Origin: an uncultured Peptoniphilus sp.
GTDB lineage: Bacteria > Bacillota > Clostridia > Tissierellales > Peptoniphilaceae
Direction of reading: 5' to 3'
DNA length: 22,026 nt
Assembly: GCF_946222045.1 (NCBI RefSeq)
Contig: NZ_CAMILN010000034.1
Location: 1 to 22,026, forward strand
Shown here: positions 15,445-22,026 of the stretch, in pieces
Position numbering within the stretch: the first letter of the stretch is position 1
How the letters are laid out: each line of letters starts with the position of its first letter
The notes under the pieces: generated by a model
Seen by the model: only the letters and a program-made list of their open reading frames with translations
The model's database searches: none
What the model was told of the DNA's origin: nothing
Position numbers and translations under genes: made by a program

Positions 15445-16116
15445 ATGTTTAAAATTTTAGTAGTGGATGATGAGAAAAGCATAAGAGAGGTTATTAGAAC
15501 CTACGCAGAGTTTGAAGGTCACGAAGTAGTTGAAGCTGTGGACGGGCTTGATGCTATAGATAAGGTTAAAGAAGAAGACTTCGATGTAATTGTCATGGAC
15601 ATAATGATGCCAAGACTTGATGGTTTTTCGTCCTACAAGGAAATAAAAAAAATAAAAAATATTCCAGTTTTAATGCTATCAGCGAGGAACGAGGAGTACG
15701 ATAAACTATTTGGATTTGAAATTGGAATTGATGATTATGTTACAAAACCCTTTTCTCCAAAGGAATTAATGGCAAGGCTAAATGTTATTGTAAACCGAAA
15801 TAACAAGGCAGAAGAAAATGAAGCTATGGAGTTTGAGGGACTTAAAATTGATTTAGATGGTCGTGTAGTTTTTGTTGATGATGAAATAGTTGATCTGACC
15901 CCAAAGGAATACGACCTCTTAGTTTACATGGTAAAAAATAAAAACATTGCCCTATCTCGTGATAAGCTCCTAAACCAAGTGTGGGGTTATGACTTTTATG
16001 GAGAAGATAGGACAGTTGATACACATATAAAGATGCTTAGAAATTCTATAAAAGAATATAGGAAATTTATTATTACAGTAAGAGGAGTGGGATATAAGTT
16101 TGATACGAGAAATTAA
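15445..16116 (+). CDS. OmpR/PhoB-family response regulator
   Basis: This 223-residue regulator has an N-terminal receiver with the acidic pocket D8-D9, the phospho-acceptor D52 in VIVMDIMMPRLDG, S79 and K101 in TKPFSP. The C-terminal winged-helix DNA-binding domain (about 125-221) carries DLTPKEYDLLVYMV, LLNQVWGYDFYGEDRTVDTH and VRGVGYKFD. Phosphorylation by the adjacent kinase should switch DNA binding. The family resemblance is to the PhoP/WalR group, but no specific name is justified. The start is supported by GGTGAT five bases upstream. It overlaps the kinase gene by 17 bases. Three hexamers 11 bp apart lie just upstream and could be its own operator. Confidence 0.95.
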   Translation: MFKILVVDDEKSIREVIRTYAEFEGHEVVEAVDGLDAIDKVKEEDFDVIVMDIMMPRLDGFSSYKEIKKIKNIPVLMLSARNEEYDKLFGFEIGIDDYVTKPFSPKELMARLNVIVNRNNKAEENEAMEFEGLKIDLDGRVVFVDDEIVDLTPKEYDLLVYMVKNKNIALSRDKLLNQVWGYDFYGEDRTVDTHIKMLRNSIKEYRKFIITVRGVGYKFDTRN

Positions 16117-17536
16117 AGAAGTGAAGAGGATAAAAATTGACAAAAACAGCATATTATTTAAGCTGTGGAAGTATTTTGTCTTTTTTGCTGGACTAATCTT
16201 AATTTCTATTTGGCTCTTTCAAACAGTCTTCCTTTCAAGTTTTTATGAAACCATGAAAATTCGTGAAGTTACAAAGGTTGGTAATGAACTTAGAAGTGAA
16301 TACAAGTCTCAAGATTTTGAAACTAAACTTTCAAACTATGCCAACACTAAGGGACTTGAGATAAAAGTCCTCGATGAAAATGGTGCCTGGGTCTTTCCAT
16401 TGAGGCTTTTTGATGAGTTTGTGGAAAGGCCAAGGATGATTTGGGAAAATTTTGATAAATTTTTTGGATCCTTAAGCAGAGACAATAGAACTTATAAAAT
16501 TTATACAGTTAGGTATGAAAATCTTAAGGATCCCTCAATAATTTATGCAGGATATCTGGGAAAAACTGATGGAGAAGACTATTATCTCTATATAAATTCA
16601 GTTTTAAAGCCAGTAGATGCAACTGTTGATATCATTAGAAGGATTCTTATAATAATTTCTTTCTTGTCACTGATTTTTGCATCTATCACTGCCTACTTTG
16701 TTTCCAAGAGACTTTCAAGACCTCTTGTTAGGATGTCAAATACTGCCAAAGAGCTTGCAAAGGGTGACTATAAGGTCAAATTCAAGAAAGGCGAATACAC
16801 AGAAATTGATGATTTGTCCAATACTCTTAACTATGCAAAAAACGAACTTACTAAGACAATTGAAATGAGAAAAGATCTTGTGGCCAATGTCAGCCATGAC
16901 TTAAAAACTCCTTTGACAGTTATAAAGTCCTACGGGGAAATGATTAGAGATATATCAGGACCTAATGAAGTCCTGAGAAACAAACACTTGGAGACAATCA
17001 TTAGTGAGGCCGATAAGTTGACAGCTCTTGTAAATGACTTGTTAGACTTATCAAAGATTGAATCCAACTTAGAAGAAATCAAGAAAGAGGAATATGATCT
17101 TAGGGAATCTGTGGAAGAAATATTAGATAGGTTTAAGATTAATAAAGATTTTGCAAAATACAAGTTTACGATTGAGGCTTCTGGAGATACAAGAATTTTA
17201 GCTGATAGGTATAAAATAAACAGGGTAATTTATAATTTAATTAACAATGCCATAAATTATTCACCAGTCAATAAGGAAATTAAGTTAGTCATAAAGGGTG
17301 ACGAAAATAAAACAGAGTTTCACTGTATTGATAGGGGAATAGGAATTAGTGAAGAAGATGTAAAAGGAATATGGGATAGGTTCTATAGGGTTCGTGACAA
17401 TCACACAAGACCTGAAATAGGAACTGGTCTTGGACTTTATATTGTAAAGACAATAATGGAGCTTCATGGATTTGACTATGGAGTTAATTCAAAATTAGGA
17501 CAAGGATCTGATTTTTATTTCATTGGAAATAAATAA
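16100..17536 (+). CDS. Membrane sensor histidine kinase
   Basis: The TTG start lies inside the end of the regulator gene, with GAGGAG 12 bases upstream; an in-frame GTG at 16121 is an alternative. The 478-residue kinase has a transmembrane helix at about 22-44, an extracytoplasmic sensor of about 135 residues with many aromatic and charged residues, a second helix at about 180-203, and a HAMP linker (RLSRPLVRMSNTAKELAKGD). The dimerisation/phosphoacceptor H-box is HDLKTPLTVIKSYGEM (H266). The ATPase domain has an N-box in NLINNAINYSP, a G1 box DRGIGIS, an F-box WDRFYRV and a G2 box GTGLGLYIVK, all intact. It should phosphorylate the overlapping response regulator. The sensor matches no named domain by eye, so the signal is unknown. 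A terminator follows. Confidence 0.93.
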   Translation: MIREIKEVKRIKIDKNSILFKLWKYFVFFAGLILISIWLFQTVFLSSFYETMKIREVTKVGNELRSEYKSQDFETKLSNYANTKGLEIKVLDENGAWVFPLRLFDEFVERPRMIWENFDKFFGSLSRDNRTYKIYTVRYENLKDPSIIYAGYLGKTDGEDYYLYINSVLKPVDATVDIIRRILIIISFLSLIFASITAYFVSKRLSRPLVRMSNTAKELAKGDYKVKFKKGEYTEIDDLSNTLNYAKNELTKTIEMRKDLVANVSHDLKTPLTVIKSYGEMIRDISGPNEVLRNKHLETIISEADKLTALVNDLLDLSKIESNLEEIKKEEYDLRESVEEILDRFKINKDFAKYKFTIEASGDTRILADRYKINRVIYNLINNAINYSPVNKEIKLVIKGDENKTEFHCIDRGIGISEEDVKGIWDRFYRVRDNHTRPEIGTGLGLYIVKTIMELHGFDYGVNSKLGQGSDFYFIGNK

Positions 17537-17551
17537 TATTATAAAAAGATT

Positions 17552-17580
17552 AAATCGACTAGAGATAGTCGATTTTTTTT
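17552..17580 (+). terminator. Rho-independent terminator after the histidine kinase gene
   Basis: A perfect 10-bp stem, AAATCGACTA (17552-17561) and TAGTCGATTT (17566-17575), closes a GAGA loop and is followed by an uninterrupted T-run. It is the cleanest terminator in the window and ends the two-component operon. Confidence 0.92.
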
Positions 17581-17731
17581 GTGCAAAAATTTATTTTTTA
17601 CAATTAATTATAAATTTACTTTTAAGATTGATTATTAAAAAATTAGAAATTTGTTTTACTGACAAGAAAAATTGTATTTTATAAAAAACATTATTTATTC
17701 AAAATAAAAATTTAGGGCCTATAGTCCTATT
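17581..17731. other. AT-rich intergenic stretch before the dcw promoter
   Basis: This forms the middle of the 308-base gap between the kinase gene and mraZ. It is almost entirely A and T. I see no reading frame with a ribosome site and no RNA gene. The only structure is a weak hairpin, TAGGGC/GTCCTA at 17713-17729, followed by TTTTG. AT-rich DNA here may simply act as an UP-like element for the mraZ promoter. Confidence 0.5.
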
Positions 17732-17759
17732 TTGTTAAAACTATTTAAAAGACTAGAAT
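17732..17759 (+). promoter_or_regulatory. Candidate promoter of the mraZ (dcw) operon
   Basis: TTGTTA (17732-17737) and TAGAAT (17754-17759) are separated by 16 bp. Transcription would begin near 17766, placing all the repeated GTGGA boxes in the early transcribed leader, where a bound MraZ could block initiation or clearance. Confidence 0.5.
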
Positions 17760-17787
17760 ATGGGGACTTTGTGTAGTAAAATTAACT

Positions 17788-17837
17788 TAAGTGGAACAAA
17801 GTGGAGTAAAAAATAGTTAAAATGGAATAAAGTGGAG
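17788..17837 (+). promoter_or_regulatory. MraZ operator: four phased GTGGA/ATGGA boxes
   Basis: GTGGA occurs at 17791, 17801 and 17832, with ATGGA at 17822. Within each pair the period is 10 bp, and between pairs 21 bp, so all four face the same side of the helix. Two boxes extend to AAAGTGG, the core reported for MraZ targets in mollicutes; E. coli MraZ uses TGGGN repeats with 5-base spacers. The last box includes the mraZ ribosome site (GGAG, 17834-17837). Confidence 0.75.
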
Positions 17838-17844
17838 AATATTT

Positions 17845-18273
17845 ATGTTAATTGGTGAATTCAGACACAATCTCGACCCCAAGGGAAGAGTAACAATTCC
17901 ATCAAAGTTTAGGGAAGACCTTTCATCATTTGTTATGACTAAGGGTCTAGACGACTGCCTATTTTTATATCCAAGTGACCAATGGGAAAAAATTGAGAAT
18001 AAACTAAAGGAACTCCCAATGACTAACAGGGCTGTTAGGTCCTTTGTGAGAACCTTTTTCTCAGGTGCTGTTGACTGTGAACTTGATAAGCAGGGACGTG
18101 TATTAATTGGAGAACACCTAAGAAAATATGCAGATCTTATTGATAAGTGCGTAATAATTGGTCTTTCAAATAGGGCTGAAATTTGGTCAGAAGAAAACTG
18201 GAATAAGTACAATGAAGAAGAAGCTCTATCTTATGAAGAGCTTGCTGAAAAAATGTCGGAGTTGGGAATATAA
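17845..18273 (+). CDS. mraZ: Transcriptional regulator MraZ
   Basis: This 142-residue protein of the usual MraZ length has two AbrB-like swapped-hairpin repeats, each with the DxxGR signature: RHNLDPKGRVTIPSKFRED near the N-terminus and ELDKQGRVLIGEHLRKY in the second half. MraZ forms a ring-shaped oligomer that binds tandem short repeats at its own promoter and represses (sometimes activates) the division and cell wall cluster it heads. Four such repeats lie directly upstream. GGAG seven bases before the ATG serves as ribosome site. The stop codon shares one base with the rsmH start (TAATG), implying coupled translation. Confidence 0.96.
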   Translation: MLIGEFRHNLDPKGRVTIPSKFREDLSSFVMTKGLDDCLFLYPSDQWEKIENKLKELPMTNRAVRSFVRTFFSGAVDCELDKQGRVLIGEHLRKYADLIDKCVIIGLSNRAEIWSEENWNKYNEEEALSYEELAEKMSELGI

Positions 18274-19211
18274 TGGAATTTGCACACAAAAGTGTTCTTT
18301 TGAATGAAACAATTGAAGGATTAAATATTAGAGAGGGAAAGATTTACCTCGATGGAACTCTTGGTGGTGCAGGTCACAGCCGTGAAATTCTTAAAAAGCT
18401 AAAGGGAAGTGGGCTTTTAATTGGGATCGATCAAGATTCAGAAGCCCTTGAAGTTGCAAAGGATAGGCTCTCGAATTACGAGAATGTTGAATTTTTCAAC
18501 TTAAATTACATAAATTTTGAAAAAGCTCTTGATGAACTTGGGATAGATAAGATTGATGGGGTCTTACTAGATATTGGGGTTTCCTCCTATCAATTTGATA
18601 ATCCAGAGAGGGGTTTTTCTTATAGGTTTGATGCCCCACTTGACATGAGAATGGACCAAGACCTTGAAATTTCTGCAAAAGACATTGTAAACAACTACAG
18701 TGAAAGGGAAATTACAAGAATTATAAAGGAATATGGAGAAGAGAAGTGGGCAGCAAGGATTGCTAAATTCATTGTAGCTGAGAGAAAAAATAAAAAAATT
18801 GAAACTACTTTTGAACTTGTTGAAATTATAAAAAATGCCATCCCAGCAGCTGCTAGAAGAAATGGACCACATCCAGCAAAAAGAACTTTTCAAGCTTTAA
18901 GAATCGAAGTCAACAAAGAACTTGATGTCCTAAGAGATTCCATTGAGAGATTTGTCCACAGACTAAATCCAGGTGGAAGGATTGCAATTATAACTTTTCA
19001 TTCACTTGAAGACAGAATTGTAAAAAATGCCTTTAAATATTTGGAAAAAGATTGTATATGTCCTCCATCAGCTCCAATTTGTACTTGTGACAAGAAAAAA
19101 GAAATTAAAATTATAAGTAGAAAGCCTATAACTGCAAGTGAAGATGAGTTAAAAGAAAATAAGAGATCTCATTCAGCTAAATTAAGAATTGCCGAAAAAT
19201 TAGAGGTGTAA
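18273..19211 (+). CDS. rsmH: 16S rRNA (cytosine-1402-N4)-methyltransferase RsmH (MraW)
   Basis: This 312-residue SAM-dependent enzyme methylates the N4 of C1402 in the 16S rRNA decoding site. The SAM-binding loop DGTLGGAGHS and the following acidic GIDQDSEAL are clear. The family motifs LLDIGVSSYQFDNPERGFSY and APLDMRMD, the basic RRNGPHPAKRTFQALRIEVN and the C-terminal ITFHSLEDRIVK are all intact, as is the conserved Cys-rich CICPPSAPICTC. The length is normal for the family (about 310). It overlaps mraZ by one base, and ftsL starts one base after its stop. The mraZ-rsmH-ftsL-pbp order is the standard head of the dcw cluster. Confidence 0.97.
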   Translation: MEFAHKSVLLNETIEGLNIREGKIYLDGTLGGAGHSREILKKLKGSGLLIGIDQDSEALEVAKDRLSNYENVEFFNLNYINFEKALDELGIDKIDGVLLDIGVSSYQFDNPERGFSYRFDAPLDMRMDQDLEISAKDIVNNYSEREITRIIKEYGEEKWAARIAKFIVAERKNKKIETTFELVEIIKNAIPAAARRNGPHPAKRTFQALRIEVNKELDVLRDSIERFVHRLNPGGRIAIITFHSLEDRIVKNAFKYLEKDCICPPSAPICTCDKKKEIKIISRKPITASEDELKENKRSHSAKLRIAEKLEV

Positions 19212-19212
19212 A

Positions 19213-19620
19213 ATGGCAAAAAGATTAACTAAAAATTCAAATAAAAGTTATAATATATATAGAAATCAACTTTTAAAAAATAAGCCTTTTATTTTGACCA
19301 TGGCAATTGTTATTATAGTATTTGCAGCTGTATTGATTTTATATTCACAGATTGCAGGTCTTGATAGAGAAATACTTAGACAAAAGTCTGAAATAGAGGA
19401 ATTAAATAAAACGAAAACAACTCTTGTAGGCGATATTAAAGCTGTAAAGTCATCTGCTCAAATAGCAGAAGAAGCGATGTATAAGCTTGGTATGGTTTAT
19501 CCTTCTGAAGACCAAATAGTTTACATTGATTCAGGGGAAGAAGAAAATTTGGCAGACATTAATTACAACGTATTTTTGAGTCCAATTGTCTCTGTCCTTA
19601 GGTCTTTTACAAGAGATTAG
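19213..19620 (+). CDS. ftsL: FtsL-like cell division protein
   Basis: This 135-residue bitopic membrane protein sits in the canonical FtsL position between rsmH and the septal transpeptidase gene. A basic cytoplasmic N-terminus (about 25 residues, KRLTKNSNKS) precedes one transmembrane helix (about 28-49). A short extracytoplasmic coiled coil follows (LDREILRQKSEIEELNKT), then the FtsL-style end KLGMVYPSEDQIVYI. FtsL joins FtsB/DivIC in activating septal wall synthesis. FtsL proteins diverge strongly, so the assignment rests on architecture and position. Its ribosome site GAGGTG overlaps the end of rsmH. The C-terminal tail after YID (about 20 residues) is unremarkable. Confidence 0.88.
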   Translation: MAKRLTKNSNKSYNIYRNQLLKNKPFILTMAIVIIVFAAVLILYSQIAGLDREILRQKSEIEELNKTKTTLVGDIKAVKSSAQIAEEAMYKLGMVYPSEDQIVYIDSGEEENLADINYNVFLSPIVSVLRSFTRD

Positions 19621-19630
19621 GGGGATATAA

Positions 19631-22026
19631 TTGAAAACTAATAAAAGAAAAGCTAGAGATAGAAAAAATAGAGGTGGATTTAAGGCTAAGACAAATAATG
19701 CCAATAGATTCATATTTGTATTTTTTATCTTTCTAGCTTTTTTATTTGTAATATTAATTGGTAAACTTCTGTGGATCCAAATAGTTCAGTCAGAAGAACT
19801 GACTATTTCGGCTTTAAACCAACTAACTAGGACTGAAGTTATAAATTCTAATAGAGGTATAATCTACGATAGAAATAAAAAAGAAATGGCAATCAATGTC
19901 ACTAAATGCAATGTTTTTTATAACATGGATTATTTAAAAGAGGGAAAAAACGAAAGTGAAAGTGACTTTGAAAATAGAAAAGAAAGGCTCTACGATGAAG
20001 ATGCCAAAATTATTTCTGATACAATAGGTGTGGATTATGAAGAAATAAGATCCAAGATGAAGGGTGACAAGGTTGTTAGACTAGCAACTAACATTGAAAG
20101 GGGCAAGGCCCAAGAACTAAAGGACCAGCAAACAGAAATTATCAAAGAAAATAAAGAAAAAAAAGATAATAAAAAATCAAACCTCCTTCCGATGTCTATT
20201 GATGATGTAACTAGAAGGCTTTATCCTTTTAACAACTTGGCCTCCTATATAATTGGATTTACAAATGATGAAAATGTAGGCCAATATGGTATCGAGGCAT
20301 CCTATGATGAAGAATTATCAGGAATTTCTGGCAAGAATGTTTCATTAAAGGATAATGCATCAAATAAGATTCCTCTTACAGATGAAGAAACCTATGCACC
20401 TAAAGAAGGTTACTCAGTAGTTTTATCCATAGATTCAAATATCCAGCAGTTTGCAGAAACTGCAGCTTTGAATGCAAAAAAAGAGAATATGGCAGACAAG
20501 GTTTCTATCATAGTTCAAGATACTATGACAGGTGAAATCTTAGCTATGACAACTAAGGATGATTACAACCTAAATGATCCTAGAGCACCTCTTAATGAAA
20601 AGCAGGAAGAGGGATGGGACAAGTTAACTGAAGAAGAGAAGATGGAAATCCTATATGATAACTGGAGAGACTTCAATGTCAATGACCAGTACGAACCAGG
20701 TTCAACATTTAAACTTATAACAGCAGCAGCTGCTATAGAAGAAAATGCAGCTCAACCAGACTCCCAATATGTATGTAATGGGGTTATGGTAATGGGTAAC
20801 AACAAATTAACTTGTACTAGTAACACTAGAGGAAAAAAGACCCTTGCAAAGGCAATAGAAGAGTCATGTAATATGACAATGATACAAGTTGGTCAGGACC
20901 TAGGGGCTGAAAAGTTTCTTAAATACATAAAGGCTTTTGGTTTTGGTAAAAAAACTGGAATAGAGCTTTATGGAGAATCAACTGGTATAGTTCCAAGGTC
21001 TTACGAAAATATTGGGAAGGTTAATCTTGCGACAATGTCCTATGGACACTCAATTGCTGTATCTCCTTTGCAGCTTATAAATGCAGTAAGTGCAATTTCT
21101 AATGGTGGATTTTTGAATAAACCAACACTTATTAAAGAGATGGTAGATGCAAATGGAAATGTAATTGATAGAAAGAGGACTGAACTTAGGAGAAGGGTAA
21201 TCTCAGAAGAAACGTCTGATAAAATGAAGATGATGATGAGGAGAGTAGTGGAAAATGGGACTGGTAAGCGTGCTCAGGTTCCAGGTTATATAGTTGGTGG
21301 TAAGTCTGGTACTGCAAATATCGCTACACCCACAGGATATCTTGAAGCTTATAACTCATCCTTTGTTGGCGTAGCACCACTTAATGATCCAAGGCTAACA
21401 GTTCTTGTAGTTATTAACAATCCTAAGGGAGGGATACTTGGTAGTGTAGTTGCAGCTCCAGTAGTTCAAGATGTGTTGGAGAAGTCTCTTAACTATATGA
21501 AGATTCCAAAAACTGAAGAAGTTGATGAAAAAGATGAGTTTATTTCTGTTCCAAATGTAGGAGGACTTCTTCTTGAAGATGCAGGAAAGATATTAATTGA
21601 TTCTGGACTTAAGTTTAACAACAATTCAGAAAATGTATTACCATATTCTGTTGTCACTAATCAAAGTCCATCAGCAGGCTCTTATGTCTTAAAAGACACT
21701 ATAATTGATCTAGCTGTAAATGATAAGGACAGTGGTATTTTAATAATGCCAGATCTTAGCAGGAAGACTAGAAAAGAAAGCCAATCTATTTTAAATTCCA
21801 TGAATTTAGAGTATAATATCAAGGGAAATGGCGACTTTATATCACAAAGTCCAAGACCTGGTCAAAAGTTAAGTGGAAACGAAAGTGTGACCCTTAACTA
21901 TTCAAAAAGAGACCAAGAAAACATAAGTGACGAAACTAATAAAAATACTAATAACTCTTCTAATGAAACAAATTTAAAAAACAAGAAAAACTTAGAAGAA
22001 AATAAAAATTCAAAAAAAGATAAAAG
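19631..22026 (+). CDS. Class B penicillin-binding protein with PASTA domains (SpoVD/PBP2x-like), 3'-truncated
   Basis: The frame is open from a TTG at 19631, preceded by a GGGGG-containing ribosome site, to the window end (798 codons), so the C-terminus is missing. A basic N-terminus leads to one transmembrane helix (about 27-48). The PBP dimerisation domain follows, starting NSNRGIIYDRN and running to near 250. The transpeptidase domain has SxxK as STFK (S358, K361), SxN as SCN (S412, N414) and the third motif as KSGT (K558). KSG rather than KTG is as in PBP2x. Two PASTA repeats cover about 638-702 and 704-756. The remaining tail is Asn/Lys/Glu-rich. Position after ftsL and the architecture indicate the septal peptidoglycan transpeptidase. 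Whether it serves vegetative division or sporulation is not shown. Confidence 0.93.
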   Translation, partial: MKTNKRKARDRKNRGGFKAKTNNANRFIFVFFIFLAFLFVILIGKLLWIQIVQSEELTISALNQLTRTEVINSNRGIIYDRNKKEMAINVTKCNVFYNMDYLKEGKNESESDFENRKERLYDEDAKIISDTIGVDYEEIRSKMKGDKVVRLATNIERGKAQELKDQQTEIIKENKEKKDNKKSNLLPMSIDDVTRRLYPFNNLASYIIGFTNDENVGQYGIEASYDEELSGISGKNVSLKDNASNKIPLTDEETYAPKEGYSVVLSIDSNIQQFAETAALNAKKENMADKVSIIVQDTMTGEILAMTTKDDYNLNDPRAPLNEKQEEGWDKLTEEEKMEILYDNWRDFNVNDQYEPGSTFKLITAAAAIEENAAQPDSQYVCNGVMVMGNNKLTCTSNTRGKKTLAKAIEESCNMTMIQVGQDLGAEKFLKYIKAFGFGKKTGIELYGESTGIVPRSYENIGKVNLATMSYGHSIAVSPLQLINAVSAISNGGFLNKPTLIKEMVDANGNVIDRKRTELRRRVISEETSDKMKMMMRRVVENGTGKRAQVPGYIVGGKSGTANIATPTGYLEAYNSSFVGVAPLNDPRLTVLVVINNPKGGILGSVVAAPVVQDVLEKSLNYMKIPKTEEVDEKDEFISVPNVGGLLLEDAGKILIDSGLKFNNNSENVLPYSVVTNQSPSAGSYVLKDTIIDLAVNDKDSGILIMPDLSRKTRKESQSILNSMNLEYNIKGNGDFISQSPRPGQKLSGNESVTLNYSKRDQENISDETNKNTNNSSNETNLKNKKNLEENKNSKKDK

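Noticed and set aside
17713..17734. Hairpin TAGGGC/GTCCTA followed by TTTTG as a second terminator
   Set aside because: The stem is only six pairs with a wobble and the T-run is short; a far stronger terminator already lies at 17552-17580.
17817..18212. 131-residue reading frame on the minus strand across mraZ
   Set aside because: It lies antisense to a well-supported gene with conserved motifs, has no recognisable product, and is explained by mirrored codon bias.
18567..18893. 108-residue minus-strand frame inside rsmH
   Set aside because: It is antisense to conserved rsmH motifs, and its Phe/Ser/Cys-rich composition is typical of reverse-complement shadows.

Overview
The window looks like chromosomal DNA from a low-GC, Gram-positive-type anaerobe. 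My best guess is Tissierellia/Peptoniphilaceae (Anaerococcus or Peptoniphilus relatives) or a nearby clostridial group. The base composition is very AT-rich, codons end mostly in A or T, and GTG/TTG starts recur. A recJ-relA-dtd-metallohydrolase-hemZ-aspS string, an S-layer-homology (SLH) surface protein and an mraZ-led division cluster all fit Firmicutes. The genus is inference. All genes lie on the + strand, which suggests a co-directional, probably leading-strand segment. I saw no tRNA, rRNA, CRISPR array, insertion sequence or prophage.

Layout. (1) 2-1876: C-terminal part of a secreted SLH-domain protein, closed by a strong terminator. (2) 2064-9937: a tightly packed operon of recJ, a bifunctional relA/spoT homologue, dtd, an MBL-fold hydrolase, a HemZ/HemW-type radical SAM protein and a MurE-like ligase with altered motifs. 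The apt and hisS genes often found in this string are absent. (3) 9938-15241: a promoter and attenuator-like hairpin, then aspS, an RseC-like membrane protein, two uncharacterised membrane coiled-coil proteins in tandem and a TraB-family membrane protein. (4) 15242-17536: a terminator, then an OmpR-type response regulator and its histidine kinase, preceded by three 11-bp-spaced hexamers resembling Pho boxes. (5) 17537-22026: a 308-bp intergenic region with a terminator, a promoter and a ladder of MraZ-type operator boxes, then the start of the dcw cluster (mraZ, rsmH, ftsL and a class B penicillin-binding protein with PASTA domains that runs off the window).

The genes cover DNA repair (RecJ), the stringent response (Rel), aminoacyl-tRNA quality control and charging (Dtd, AspRS), a redox or cofactor-related trio (MBL hydrolase, HemZ-like, RseC), and septal wall synthesis with its MraZ regulator. 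Most of this is conserved housekeeping. The least understood parts are the coiled-coil membrane pair next to RseC and TraB, the divergent MurE-like ligase, and the regulatory DNA in front of aspS, the response regulator and mraZ.
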